Positions 16,439-25,670 of a DNA stretch of 51,628 nt are shown piece after piece; the stretch's first letter is position 1, and the number at the start of each line of letters is the position of its first letter. The notes beneath the pieces were generated by a model. It was not told the origin of the DNA, made no database searches, and was given only the letters and a program-made list of their open reading frames with translations. The position numbers were made by a program, and so were the translations under genes. Origin of the DNA: an uncultured Aquimarina sp. (lineage in GTDB: Bacteria; Bacteroidota; Bacteroidia; Flavobacteriales; Flavobacteriaceae); the NCBI GenBank assembly GCA_947492105.1, contig CANLMN010000030.1:1-51628 (forward strand), written 5' to 3'.

Positions 16439-16732
16439 ATGAGTAAACAGTTAACAATTGTTGCCAGTATTTTGGCCAAAGAAGAAAAAAGAGCTTTAGT
16501 AAAAGAAGAACTTTTGAAGTTAATACCCATCACTAGAGCAGAAAAAGGATGTATAAATTATGATTTGCATCAAGATAATGAGAATCCTAATTTATTTTTA
16601 TTTCACGAAAATTGGGAAAGCCGTGAATTATGGCAATTACATATGAATAATGCACACTTGGCTGATTATGTACAAGCAACAGATGGAGCAGTGGAAGAGT
16701 TTGTTCTACATGAAATGACTGTAATTGGGTAG
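16439..16732 (+). CDS. Antibiotic-biosynthesis-monooxygenase (ABM) fold protein, putative quinol monooxygenase
   Basis: This 97-residue protein has the dimeric alpha/beta ABM (YgiN-like) fold. It contains TIVASILAKEEKRALVKEEL, ITRAEKGCINYDLHQDNENP, FHENWESRELWQLHMNNAHL and a C-terminal strand. The GC..Y.....D...P.....E.W.....L..H motif spacing is characteristic of the family. Members oxidise quinols without a cofactor, although many are uncharacterised. It appears to be a single gene, followed by a 327-bp gap with a half repeat element and a strong hairpin. Confidence 0.85.
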   Translation: MSKQLTIVASILAKEEKRALVKEELLKLIPITRAEKGCINYDLHQDNENPNLFLFHENWESRELWQLHMNNAHLADYVQATDGAVEEFVLHEMTVIG

Positions 16733-16801
16733 AAGATGACTGTCCGTTTTATGCAATAGCACCTTGTAATGAGGGCTAAAAAAGCAATAATAGCAATAAA
16801 G

Positions 16802-16880
16802 GTATGTAATATCGTATATCGACTTGTTTATTTTTCTATCTAAGTGTCTTGTTCATATGATTCATAACTTATTCAAGGCG
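16802..16880 (-). repeat. A element right-half fragment
   Basis: In reverse orientation the sequence matches the A right arm (ATATCGACTTG, CTATCTAAGTGTCTTGTTCATA) and stops at a degenerate core (TCATAACTTATTCAAGG). It is one of several halves that end at the core. The remainder of the 16733-17059 gap holds only the hairpin at 16971. Confidence 0.5.
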
Positions 16881-16970
16881 TAGTAGGTTTTCTGATGTAT
16901 AAAACGGATTTGAGGATCAAAGAGTGATTATTTCTTATTAAAATAAAAACGGGACTAAGTATTAGCACAA

Positions 16971-17018
16971 CAAATTATTGGAATTATTCCATTTTAAAGG
17001 AATAATTCCAATAATTTG
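16971..17018 (+). terminator. 20-bp perfect-stem hairpin followed by T run
   Basis: The arms 16971-16990 and 16999-17018 (beginning CAAATTATTGGAATTATTCC) are exact complements with an 8-nt loop, followed by ATTTTTTTA. It has the form of an intrinsic terminator. It lies 240 bp beyond the monooxygenase gene but only 42 bp before the next start, so it insulates that gene or attenuates read-through. Confidence 0.7.
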
Positions 17019-17030
17019 ATTTTTTTATAG

Positions 17031-17058
17031 TAATTTTGTACTTCTCAAAATGAAGTAC
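17031..17058 (+). promoter_or_regulatory. -7 box and palindrome upstream of the exonuclease/GIY-YIG gene
   Basis: TAATTTTG (17031-17038) matches TAnnTTTG. Directly downstream, GTACTTC (17038-17044) and GAAGTAC (17052-17058) form a perfect inverted repeat with a 7-nt spacer, ending 1 nt before the ATG. A dimeric repressor bound here would overlap the transcription start. The related palindrome TGTACTGA-N9-TCAGTACA lies at 18569-18593, upstream of dinB. Confidence 0.45.
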
Positions 17059-17059
17059 C

Positions 17060-18439
17060 ATGCAAGAGCCATTATATACCGTTATAGATGTCGAAACTAC
17101 CGGGAAGGGGATTTCGGGTAATCGTATTACGGAGATTTGTATTGTGCAGTTACAGGGTGTCAAAATCGTAGATAAGTTTACATCTCTAGTTAATCCAGAA
17201 CAACAGATACCACCTTTTATCACGGGGCTCACGGGTATTGATGACGATATGGTTCGAGATGCTCCCAAGTTTTATGAAATAGCAGAACGTATTATCGAAA
17301 TGACCACAGGAGCTATTTTTGTAGCACACAATGTAAATTTTGATTACAATGTAATTCGAGGAGAGTTCAAACTTCTTGGATATACATTTACTAGAAAAAA
17401 ATTATGTACCGTACGGCTATCTAGAAAGGTGTTCCCAGGCTTGTCCTCCTATAGTTTGGGTAAACTCTGTATGGCACTCGATATACCACTGGTGGACCGT
17501 CACCGTGCAGAAGGTGATACCGATGCTACAGTATTGCTATTAAAAAGAATTTTAGCAATTGATCAAGAGTTAGAAGTGGTCAATTCTTTTTTGAATGTTC
17601 GTTCCAAACAAGCAACACTGCCTCCGCATATCGATGCAGATATGGTAGCTGCATTGCCAGAAGAAACAGGGGTCTATCTATTCAAAGATCAAGAAGGAAA
17701 AGTAGTCTATGCTGGCAAAGCAAAAAATATAAAACAACGCGTATTTAGTCATTTTTATGACAAAAAGAATAAAGAATATCTCCTTGGTCAAAGTACCTAT
17801 ACAATCGATTATGAGGTTACTGGAAATGAGCTTGTTGCTTTGTTGTTAGAAGCCCAAAAGATTGAAGAGTATTATCCAAAATTCAATAGTGCTCAGAAAA
17901 AAATAGTTGCTCCATATAGAATTATACAGTACACAAATAGAAAAGGTGTCATACAGTTGGCTATAGATCGATCCAAAGTAACAGATAACTCTCTAGAAGT
18001 TTTTTATAATAGAGAAGAAGCGATTATACGTTTAGAAAAATTATGTGCAGATTATCAATTGTGTCCTAGGTACTGTAGTTTACAGAGTACAATAGAGCGA
18101 TGTTCACATTATCGAATCAAGAACTGTAAGGGTATCTGTGATGGAAATGAGTCTGTTGCATTGTACAACATACGTGTACAACAAGCATTAACAGACCTAA
18201 TGAAGCAAAAAAAGACATATTTGATCAGAGAAAAAGGAAGAACTGTAGAGGAACATAGTTTTGTGATGATACAGAATGGAATTTATAAAGGTTTTGGGTT
18301 TGTAGACGAATCAGAACAACTAATACATTTTGATGATTTTGAAACGCATATAATATCACAAAAGCATACCTATCATACGACACAAATTATCAAAAGTTAT
18401 CTACGTAAATACGGAAATAAGAATGTTGTTTATCAATAG
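17060..18439 (+). CDS. DnaQ-like 3'-5' exonuclease fused to GIY-YIG nuclease domain
   Basis: A 459-residue two-domain nuclease. Residues 1-170 are a DEDDh exonuclease: Exo I VIDVETTGKG with Asp10 and Glu12, Exo II AHNVNFDYNVI, Exo III HRAEGDTDAT. From about residue 195 comes a UvrC/Cho-like GIY-YIG domain: LPEETGVYLFKDQEGKVVYA then GKAKNIKQRVFSHF. A Cys-rich segment CPRYCSLQSTIERCSHYRIKNC follows. This DnaQ-GIY-YIG architecture is a known family whose members probably process damaged DNA, but no precise role is established. It is upstream of the dinB-dnaE pair and could belong to the same damage-response group, although a 478-bp gap separates them. Confidence 0.9.
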   Translation: MQEPLYTVIDVETTGKGISGNRITEICIVQLQGVKIVDKFTSLVNPEQQIPPFITGLTGIDDDMVRDAPKFYEIAERIIEMTTGAIFVAHNVNFDYNVIRGEFKLLGYTFTRKKLCTVRLSRKVFPGLSSYSLGKLCMALDIPLVDRHRAEGDTDATVLLLKRILAIDQELEVVNSFLNVRSKQATLPPHIDADMVAALPEETGVYLFKDQEGKVVYAGKAKNIKQRVFSHFYDKKNKEYLLGQSTYTIDYEVTGNELVALLLEAQKIEEYYPKFNSAQKKIVAPYRIIQYTNRKGVIQLAIDRSKVTDNSLEVFYNREEAIIRLEKLCADYQLCPRYCSLQSTIERCSHYRIKNCKGICDGNESVALYNIRVQQALTDLMKQKKTYLIREKGRTVEEHSFVMIQNGIYKGFGFVDESEQLIHFDDFETHIISQKHTYHTTQIIKSYLRKYGNKNVVYQ

Positions 18440-18917
18440 AATTACAGTAAAATATAGTATGGTGTAAAGTTTTAAGTGAATCACTTTGGTGCATCGTTAA
18501 TTAGTATTTTTTTTCTGAGGTTTATGTATCAGTCAATTCAAGGGTATTGGATCTAATATCTTATAGAATGTACTGAATGATTTGATCAGTACATAAAGAA
18601 AAAAATAATGATCGATGTAAATCAATGAAATATTTGAAGGAAGAAATTACGAATAGAAAAAAACATTATTTAATACCAATTACTCTTTTTTACTTCAGTT
18701 TTAGTATGAAAATTAAGAGAATAAGATTCCTGTCACTTATAGTTTTAAATTACTAGAAAATACACGGATGACTTTTTTCTTTATACAAGGAAGAAGGCTA
18801 AAACATACTTAGAACTACGATTTTTTTATTCTGAAAATAGAACGGAAAAACAGAGTGATTTCTTACAGTAATTTCAAATAAAAAAACAAAATATAATAAT
18901 TATAAGCCCCCTTTATT
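18440..18917 (+). promoter_or_regulatory. Regulatory-looking gap before dinB, containing a perfect palindrome
   Basis: No gene is supported in these 478 bp. At 18569-18593, TGTACTGA and TCAGTACA form a perfect inverted repeat with a 9-nt spacer. In many Bacteroidota a LexA-like (S24) gene precedes the dinB-dnaE pair, and none is present here in intact or recognisable decayed form. No TAnnTTTG box is obvious just upstream of dinB. Confidence 0.35.
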
Positions 18918-20138
18918 ATGAAAACGACCATTGCACATTTTGATCTAGACACTTTTTTTGTGTCCTGTGAGCGTCTTCTGGATAGTAGACTTAATAACAA
19001 GCCTGTAATTGTTGGAGGTACAGGTGATAGGGGTGTGGTAAGTGCAGCTAGTTACGAAACCAGAGCCTATGGGGTACATTCTGGAATGCCAATGAAAATG
19101 GCAAGACAGCTTTGTCCCAATGCGGTTTATATACGAGGAAATGCAAGCACTTATACGAAGTTTTCGAAGCAGGTAACAGAAATTTTGCAAGGTGAGGTTC
19201 CTGTTTTAGAAAAATCTAGCGTCGATGAGTTCTATACTGATCTCACGGGGATGGATCGTTTTTTTGGTTGTTATAAATTTGCTTCAGAATTACGAAGTAA
19301 AATTATTAGAGAGACAGGCTTACCGATTTCTTTTGGACTGTCTATAAACAAAACGGTATCCAAGATCGCAACTAATGAGGCTAAACCTAATAATCAAATA
19401 AAAGTAGATTCCGGGTATGAAAAAGCTTTTCTAGCACCATTGTCAATAAAAAAAATTCCAATGGTAGGGGAAAAAACATATCGCACTTTTTGTAATATGG
19501 GAATCAAAGATGTTCATACAGTACAGCAAATGCCTGTAGAAATGATGACTTCTGTATTTGGAAAAAACGGACAGATGATATGGCAACGTGCCAATGGGAT
19601 AGATCATTCGCCTATCATTGCATATCACGAACGCAAATCTATTTCTAACGAACGTACGTATGGACAAGATACCACAAATACGATACTGCTCAAGACAACA
19701 ATTACTGCTATGGCAGAAAATTTAGCTTTTCAATTACGACGAGGAGGGAAGCTTACTTCTTGTGTTACGATGAAGATTCGGTATTCTGATTTTCAGACAT
19801 ACTCTAAGCAACTCAAAATTCCTTATACCTCGGCAGACCATCATTTGATTCCTGTAGTATTAGAGTTGTTCGAAAAATTATTTAACCGAAGGTTACTCAT
19901 ACGACTTGTTGGTGTACGGTATAGTGGCTTAACCTCTGGAACGTATCAGATGAATTTGTTTGATGATGAGAAAAGAACAGTAAATCTATACAAAGCTATG
20001 GATGAGATCCGTATTCGTTATGGAGATCGAAGTATCATGCGTGCAGCAACTATGGGAGATGGGGCTGCTACTATTGGGAATTTTACCAATCCATTCAATG
20101 GAGAGCCTCCAATTGTTTTGGCTCATAGAAATCAATAA
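18918..20138 (+). CDS. dinB: Y-family DNA polymerase (DinB/Pol IV-like)
   Basis: A 406-residue translesion polymerase. Palm and catalytic motifs are IAHFDLDTFFVSCERL near the N-terminus and SSVDEFYTDLTGMDRFFG near residue 105, giving the catalytic Asp/Asp-Glu set. The fingers motif is SAASYETRAYGVHSGMPM. A helix-hairpin-helix MVGEKTYRTFCNMGI and a little-finger domain follow. The DEFY variant of the usual DEAY/DEAF motif is seen in DinB proteins paired with alternative DnaE genes. It is followed after 25 bp by dnaE, so they form a two-gene mutagenesis-type operon comparable in logic to ImuB-DnaE2. Confidence 0.93.
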   Translation: MKTTIAHFDLDTFFVSCERLLDSRLNNKPVIVGGTGDRGVVSAASYETRAYGVHSGMPMKMARQLCPNAVYIRGNASTYTKFSKQVTEILQGEVPVLEKSSVDEFYTDLTGMDRFFGCYKFASELRSKIIRETGLPISFGLSINKTVSKIATNEAKPNNQIKVDSGYEKAFLAPLSIKKIPMVGEKTYRTFCNMGIKDVHTVQQMPVEMMTSVFGKNGQMIWQRANGIDHSPIIAYHERKSISNERTYGQDTTNTILLKTTITAMAENLAFQLRRGGKLTSCVTMKIRYSDFQTYSKQLKIPYTSADHHLIPVVLELFEKLFNRRLLIRLVGVRYSGLTSGTYQMNLFDDEKRTVNLYKAMDEIRIRYGDRSIMRAATMGDGAATIGNFTNPFNGEPPIVLAHRNQ

Positions 20139-20163
20139 GGGTTCCATATTTTTAATTCAAAAC

Positions 20164-23100
20164 ATGTATTTGAACAATCATTCTTATTATAGTTTACGTT
20201 ACGGAACTATTTCTGAAGTTGAATTATTAGAAATGGCGCAGAAGCAAGAGTGTACTTATTTTCCATTGACGGACATCAATAACACTTCTGCCTGTCTCAA
20301 TTTTGTCAGAAAAGCCCCTTATTATAATATCAAACCCATAGTAGGTGTCGATTTTCGTAATGACGCACAACAATGTTATGTATGCTTGGCAAAGAATAAT
20401 CTAGGATTTCAAGAATTGAATCAATTTCTTTCAGCGCATTTACATGAAAAAAAAATATTTCCAGATACTGCACCATCTTTTGTCAATAGTATCGTGATTT
20501 ATCCTTTTGAACACTTACTAGCGATAGAAAAAGACAGTTTTACATCCAATGAATACATAGGAATTACATTTGCAGATATTAATAAATTGCATTTTTCTCA
20601 GCTCAGTACGTTTAGGGATCGACTAGTTGTATTGCATCCTGTAACATTTCGTGATAAACGTGATTTTAATACGCATCGCCTTTTGCGAGCAATGGATAAT
20701 AATGTGTTGTTAAGTAAACTACCAGAATCACAGCAAGGGACATTAGAGCACCGGATGTTTTCGATGGCAATGATTAAAAAAGCGTTTGAAAAATATCCCC
20801 ACATTTTAGATAATACACAAAGGGTGTTATCACAATGTAGTATCACATTTAATTTTTCTGAAAACAGAAAAAATGAAAATTTAAAAACAGTTTTTGCTAG
20901 TAAAGAAGATGACTACAAGCAGTTAAAACAACTTTGTCAACTAGGACTTCCTGAACGTTATGAAGAGGTTACGGAGCTTATACAGCAACGCTTAAAAAAA
21001 GAGCTTTTGTTGATTAAACAGCAAGATTTTGTGAGTTTTTTTCTAATTAATTGGAAGATTGTGCAATATGCAAAAAACAAAGATTACTATCATGTAGGAC
21101 GCGGTAGTGGGGCTAATAGTATAGTAGCATATCTGTTAGGAATTACTGATGTCGATCCTATAGAGCTCGATTTGTATTTTGAGCGTTTTATGAATTTATA
21201 CCGTTCTAGTCCTCCAGATTTTGATATTGATTTTTCTACTTGGGATAGAGAAGATATTACTCGCTTTATTTTTGAAACTTTTGGAGCAAACATGCAAGCA
21301 GCACTTCTGGGAGCCTATGTGACTTTTAAGCATAGTGGAGCAGTACGAGAATTAGGAAAAGTATTTGGACTTCCAAAGCACGAGATAGATAAACTTAGTG
21401 AGGGCAGGTATGATCCTCAAAAATTAGATAAATTTTCTAAACTGGTCATTCAGTATGCAGCTTATTTGCAAGGGAGGCCTAATTATATAAGTATTCATGC
21501 AGCAGGAATTCTGATATCAGAAAAACCAATACACTATTTTTCTGCAACCAACTTACCACCCAAAGGGTTTCCTACGGTGCAGTTTGATATGCATATAGCA
21601 GAAGATGTAGGGTTGTACAAATTTGATATTCTTGGGCAACGAGGTTTAGGAAAAATTAAAGATACAATTACAATTATCAAAGAAAATCATCCAGAGGTTA
21701 CGCTGCCCAATATTCATAATGTAAAACCTTTTTTTACGGATCCTAATATCAACGCTATGATAGCTAGAGCCGAGTGCATTGGTTGTTTTTATGTAGAATC
21801 GCCAGCTATGCGTATGTTACTCAAAAAACTTGGAGTACAAGACTATCTTACATTGGTGGCGGCTAGTTCTATTATACGACCAGGAGTTGCCAAAAGTGGT
21901 ATGATGAGAGAATATATACTACGACACAAGGATCCAGAGCGTAGAAAACAAGCACATCCTATACTTTGGGATATTATGCCAGATACATATGGCGTGATGG
22001 TATATCAAGAGGATGTGATCAAAGTAGCGCATCATTATGCAGGGCTGGATTTGGGAGAAGCAGACGTCTTACGACGAGGAATGAGTGGTAAGTATCGATC
22101 TCGAGAAGAATTTCAGGCAGTTCGGGAGAAGTTTATTAATAATTGTCGAGAGCGAGGAGAGTCTGATAGAGTTATTTTTGAAATATGGCGACAGATAGAG
22201 AGTTTTGCGGGTTATGCCTTTGCCAAGGGACATTCTGCTTCTTATGCCGTAGAATCTTATCAAAGTCTGTTTCTAAAATGTTATTACCCCTTGGAGTATA
22301 TGGTTGCCACAATTAATAATGGTGGTGGGTTCTATCGTGTAGAAACCTATATCCATGAAGCACGAATGCATGGCGGGAATATCCATGCGCCTTGTATTAA
22401 TAGGAGTCGTATGGACACTATAATTGATGGAATCGATATTTATTTAGGATTTCAACATCTACAGCACTTAGAAAAACGAATAATGCTAAGAATTATGGAT
22501 GCCAGAGTACATGATCCATTTATTTCTTTAGATGATTTTATAGAACGGGTTCCTATATCTATAGAACAGTTAGATATATTGATCCGAATTGATGCATTTC
22601 GATCTCTTGGAAAAGATAAACGAAGTTTGTTGTGGGATGCACACTATAAATTGAATAAGAATAAATGTCATGAACAACAACAACAATTATTCAAGACGGG
22701 GGTCAAAGAATATGCTTTGCCTCAATTTACGATTACAGATTTAGAAAATGCTTTTGATCAATTAGAATTATTAAACTTCATACTCTATGATCCTTTTATT
22801 TTGTTAGAGAGACGACCAACAAGTCATATTGTGAATCAAGACTTAATAGCATGTTTTGGAAAAACCATTGTGATTTATGGATACCTAGTAACGGTAAAAA
22901 AAACAAGGACAGCTAAAGGGGATGCTATGTTTTTTGGAACTTTTTTGGATCAAAAGGGGGAGTGGATTGACACAGTGCATTTTCCACCAGTAGCTAAGAA
23001 ATATCCTTTTAGAGGAAAAGGGATTTATAGAATTATAGGCAAGGTTGTCACCGAGTTTGATTTTTTGAGTCTAGAGGTTATCAAATTAGAGCGTATGCCA

Positions 23101-23175
23101 TATGTTTCTGATCCTAGATTTGACACAACTTATAACCGAAAAAAAATACCTGATGAACAAAATCGTATTTGGTAA
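20164..23175 (+). CDS. dnaE: Alternative DNA polymerase III alpha subunit (DnaE2-like)
   Basis: The ATG at 20164 gives 1003 residues and places the PHP domain at the N-terminus. A longer in-frame start at 20002 lies inside dinB and encodes unrelated sequence. The C-family catalytic motif PPDFDIDF is near residue 349, preceded by GRGSGANSIVAYLLGITDVDP. YQEDVIKVAHHYAGLDLGEA and the helix-hairpin-helix/OB region near the C-terminus are present. The PHP domain is degenerate: the canonical TDH reads LTDINNTSA, so proofreading by PHP is improbable. Length (about 1000 against about 1150-1450 for replicative DnaE or DnaE3) and pairing with DinB fit a translesion or mutagenic DnaE. Confidence 0.92.
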   Translation: MYLNNHSYYSLRYGTISEVELLEMAQKQECTYFPLTDINNTSACLNFVRKAPYYNIKPIVGVDFRNDAQQCYVCLAKNNLGFQELNQFLSAHLHEKKIFPDTAPSFVNSIVIYPFEHLLAIEKDSFTSNEYIGITFADINKLHFSQLSTFRDRLVVLHPVTFRDKRDFNTHRLLRAMDNNVLLSKLPESQQGTLEHRMFSMAMIKKAFEKYPHILDNTQRVLSQCSITFNFSENRKNENLKTVFASKEDDYKQLKQLCQLGLPERYEEVTELIQQRLKKELLLIKQQDFVSFFLINWKIVQYAKNKDYYHVGRGSGANSIVAYLLGITDVDPIELDLYFERFMNLYRSSPPDFDIDFSTWDREDITRFIFETFGANMQAALLGAYVTFKHSGAVRELGKVFGLPKHEIDKLSEGRYDPQKLDKFSKLVIQYAAYLQGRPNYISIHAAGILISEKPIHYFSATNLPPKGFPTVQFDMHIAEDVGLYKFDILGQRGLGKIKDTITIIKENHPEVTLPNIHNVKPFFTDPNINAMIARAECIGCFYVESPAMRMLLKKLGVQDYLTLVAASSIIRPGVAKSGMMREYILRHKDPERRKQAHPILWDIMPDTYGVMVYQEDVIKVAHHYAGLDLGEADVLRRGMSGKYRSREEFQAVREKFINNCRERGESDRVIFEIWRQIESFAGYAFAKGHSASYAVESYQSLFLKCYYPLEYMVATINNGGGFYRVETYIHEARMHGGNIHAPCINRSRMDTIIDGIDIYLGFQHLQHLEKRIMLRIMDARVHDPFISLDDFIERVPISIEQLDILIRIDAFRSLGKDKRSLLWDAHYKLNKNKCHEQQQQLFKTGVKEYALPQFTITDLENAFDQLELLNFILYDPFILLERRPTSHIVNQDLIACFGKTIVIYGYLVTVKKTRTAKGDAMFFGTFLDQKGEWIDTVHFPPVAKKYPFRGKGIYRIIGKVVTEFDFLSLEVIKLERMPYVSDPRFDTTYNRKKIPDEQNRIW

Positions 23176-23295
23176 TAGGATTAATTTTTTGAAATATCGT
23201 TTGAAGTTTCAGTGATACATCTTTTTTCTCACTTTCTATAAATTAGGATAAAAATACTTTAATTCCCTATGAGCTTGGAGCGATTTTTAAAATTG

Positions 23296-23316
23296 TCAGA
23301 CGACAAATGGTATTAT
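23296..23316 (+). repeat. Probable B element end remnant
   Basis: CAGACGACAAATGGTATTA matches the outer end of family B (AACGACAAATGGTA) with a TTA flank. The rest of the element is absent. The 23176-23386 gap otherwise holds only the promoter box at 23362. Confidence 0.35.
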
Positions 23317-23361
23317 TTGCTAAAATGTATGAACTACGTAAACTTCTTCCATCATATTCCG

Positions 23362-23369
23362 TAATTTTG
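23362..23369 (+). promoter_or_regulatory. Candidate -7 box for the metal-permease genes
   Basis: TAATTTTG matches TAnnTTTG and ends 17 bp before the permease ATG at 23387, implying a very short leader. Confidence 0.4.
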
Positions 23370-23386
23370 CGGGAGAAATAAGTATT

Positions 23387-24517
23387 ATGAATATTCAAGA
23401 GTATTTTAGCTTACTTTTTACTGATTATACTTTACAAACCATCACGATGGGAACAGCAGTTTTGGGAGCTGTTTGTGGAATGCTTGGGAGCTTTGCAGTA
23501 TTGCGCAAGCAGAGTCTACTTGGTGATGCGATATCGCATGCAGCATTACCAGGAATTGCGCTAGCTTTTTTGATTACAGGAACAAAGGACAGTACCGTAT
23601 TGTTGCTAGGAGCATTAGTTAGTGGATTAATAGGGACTTTTTGGATTAGAGGTATTGTCACCAAAACACATTTAAAATCAGATACTGCACTTGGATTAAT
23701 CCTCTCTTTGTTTTTTGGTTTTGGTATGTTGTTGCTAACTTTTATACAAAAACAACCTAATGCAAATCAAGCAGGCTTAGATAAATACTTATTTGGACAG
23801 GCAGCAACTTTGTTACGAAGTGACGTATGGTTGATGACAGCTGTGACTGCTACATGTCTTATGGTAGTACTGTTGTTTTGGAAAGAATTCAAAATACTGC
23901 TTTTTGATGCTGAGTATACCAAAACCTTGGGGTTTAATACCCGATTTATAGATATTTTGATTACCAGCTTTATTGTACTAGCGATCGTATTAGGTTTACA
24001 GACGGTGGGAGTTGTATTGATGAGTGCAATGTTATTAGCACCAGCAGCAGCAGCTAGGCAATGGACCAATAGTTTGGGAATTATGATTGTATTAGCAGCA
24101 TTATTTGGAGCATTTTCTGGAGTATTAGGTACTGCGATTAGTGCTAGTCATAACAATCTCTCTACAGGACCGGTAATTGTGCTTGTTGCTGCTGTCGTTG
24201 TATTAATTTCATTTGTATTTTCTCCCGGAAGAGGTATCTTATTTAGAGAATTACGTTTTCGCAAGAATAGAAAAGATCTACAACTCTTCAAAACGCTTTC
24301 TTTTATGTATAATATAGCCGAGAACCATGAAGATATTTCGCATCCGCATGAGATCAAAATTTTGAACAATTTTCAAGGATTTACCAAAAAGTCTCTTAGA
24401 AAATTAGAAGATGAAAACTATGTTACTATCAAAGGCAGTAGATGGTCGTTAACAAAAGAGGGATATACTAAAGCGGCAAATCTTTACAATCAACAAACTA
24501 TAGATACGAATGACTAG
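23387..24517 (+). CDS. Metal ABC transporter permease (Mn/Zn/Fe type) with C-terminal winged-helix-like domain
   Basis: A 376-residue member of the ABC-3 (ZnuB/MntB-like) permease family. The signature region LGDAISHAALPGIALAFL, shared with zinc and manganese permeases, is near residue 45. About eight or nine transmembrane helices fill residues 15-280, including GLQTVGVVLMSAMLLAPAAA. The last about 90 residues (from LRFRKNRKDLQLF) are soluble and end in FTKKSLRKLEDENYVTIKGS...LTKEGY, resembling a DtxR/MntR-type winged helix. It overlaps the next gene by 8 bp. No ATPase or binding-protein gene adjoins the pair. Confidence 0.9.
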   Translation: MNIQEYFSLLFTDYTLQTITMGTAVLGAVCGMLGSFAVLRKQSLLGDAISHAALPGIALAFLITGTKDSTVLLLGALVSGLIGTFWIRGIVTKTHLKSDTALGLILSLFFGFGMLLLTFIQKQPNANQAGLDKYLFGQAATLLRSDVWLMTAVTATCLMVVLLFWKEFKILLFDAEYTKTLGFNTRFIDILITSFIVLAIVLGLQTVGVVLMSAMLLAPAAAARQWTNSLGIMIVLAALFGAFSGVLGTAISASHNNLSTGPVIVLVAAVVVLISFVFSPGRGILFRELRFRKNRKDLQLFKTLSFMYNIAENHEDISHPHEIKILNNFQGFTKKSLRKLEDENYVTIKGSRWSLTKEGYTKAANLYNQQTIDTND

Positions 24518-25670
24518 TGCACAATTAGAGATACAAATGATAGCGAGTTTTGTTGCTGTTGCATGTGCGATTCCTGGGACCTTTTTGGTGCTTCGAAAAA
24601 TGGCCTTGATTAGTGATGCAATAAGTCACTCGATCCTACCAGGGATTGTTATTGGTTTTTTTATTACACAGGATTTATCTTCTCCAATCAATATATTATT
24701 AGCAGCATTGAGTGGTGTAATTACGGTGATTTTGGTAGAGTTTATTCAAAAAACAAGGTTGGTAAAAGAAGATACTGCTATAGGACTTGTATTTCCTGCA
24801 CTATTTAGTATTGGTGTAATTATGATAGCACAAAATGCCAATGATGTACACTTGGATGTAGATGCTGTATTATTGGGAGAGCTTGCTTTTGCACCTTTTG
24901 ATAGATGGATATTGGGCACTACAGATTTGGGACCAAAATCGCTTTGGGTGATAGGTATTATTCTTTTGTTTACAATAACACTATTGATTACGTTTTTCAA
25001 AGAGTTGAAAGTAAGTACATTTGATGTAGGATTGGCATCTGCATTAGGGTTTTCTCCAGTAGTATTGCATTATGGATTAATGAGTGTTGCTTCTATTACT
25101 ACGGTTGGTGCTTTTGATGCAGTTGGCGCTATTTTGGTAGTAGCTTTGATGATTGCGCCCGCAGCAACTGCATACTTATTAACTACGGATTTGAAAAAAA
25201 TGTTAGTTTTGGCTTGTGTTTTTGGTGTTTTTAGCGCGGTTATGGGCTATTGGATAGCGCATTGGTTAGATGCCTCTATCTCTGGATCCATGACCACAGT
25301 TTTGGGGTTAGTGTTTTTGGGAGTATATTTATTTGCACCAGACAAAGGTCTTTTTTCTGTTTTATACCGACAACGGCAACAACAAACAGAAGTCTCTTTA
25401 CTTGTCTTTTTATTACACCTACAAAATCATACCGAAACATCGGAGCGTCATCGCAATCATCTACAAGAGCATATCAATTGGGGGAGTGTTAAATCTGAAA
25501 AAGTACTGAAACTAGCCTTGGATAATAATATGATTAGCGTAGATAATGAAGTAATATCTCTTACAGAAAAAGGATATAATTTCACGACAGGAGCTTTAGA
25601 ATACATTACAATGAATAAAACTTCAGAGTTAGAGAATATCAAAGAAGATTTCTTTTTGTTTAGAGGATAG
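24510..25670 (+). CDS. Metal ABC transporter permease (second subunit) with C-terminal winged-helix-like domain
   Basis: The 386-residue paralog of the preceding permease has LISDAISHSILPGIVIGFFI near residue 35 and AVGAILVVALMIAPAATAYLL in the core helices. Its C-terminal about 90 residues are soluble (SLLVFLLHLQNHTETSERHRN) and finish SVDNEVISLTEKGYNFTTGA, a winged-helix-like pattern. The 8-bp overlap with the first permease indicates translational coupling and a heterodimeric membrane channel. The cognate ATPase and solute-binding protein must be encoded elsewhere. The metal (Zn, Mn or Fe) cannot be decided from sequence. Confidence 0.9.
   Translation: MTSAQLEIQMIASFVAVACAIPGTFLVLRKMALISDAISHSILPGIVIGFFITQDLSSPINILLAALSGVITVILVEFIQKTRLVKEDTAIGLVFPALFSIGVIMIAQNANDVHLDVDAVLLGELAFAPFDRWILGTTDLGPKSLWVIGIILLFTITLLITFFKELKVSTFDVGLASALGFSPVVLHYGLMSVASITTVGAFDAVGAILVVALMIAPAATAYLLTTDLKKMLVLACVFGVFSAVMGYWIAHWLDASISGSMTTVLGLVFLGVYLFAPDKGLFSVLYRQRQQQTEVSLLVFLLHLQNHTETSERHRNHLQEHINWGSVKSEKVLKLALDNNMISVDNEVISLTEKGYNFTTGALEYITMNKTSELENIKEDFFLFRG

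Noticed and set aside
18440-18917. Decayed LexA-like gene before dinB
   Set aside because: No S24 or HTH motifs were recognised in any frame, so it is treated as non-coding with a palindrome.
20002-20163. Upstream start of dnaE within dinB
   Set aside because: It encodes sequence unrelated to the PHP domain and overlaps dinB in another frame. ATG 20164 restores the family N-terminus.
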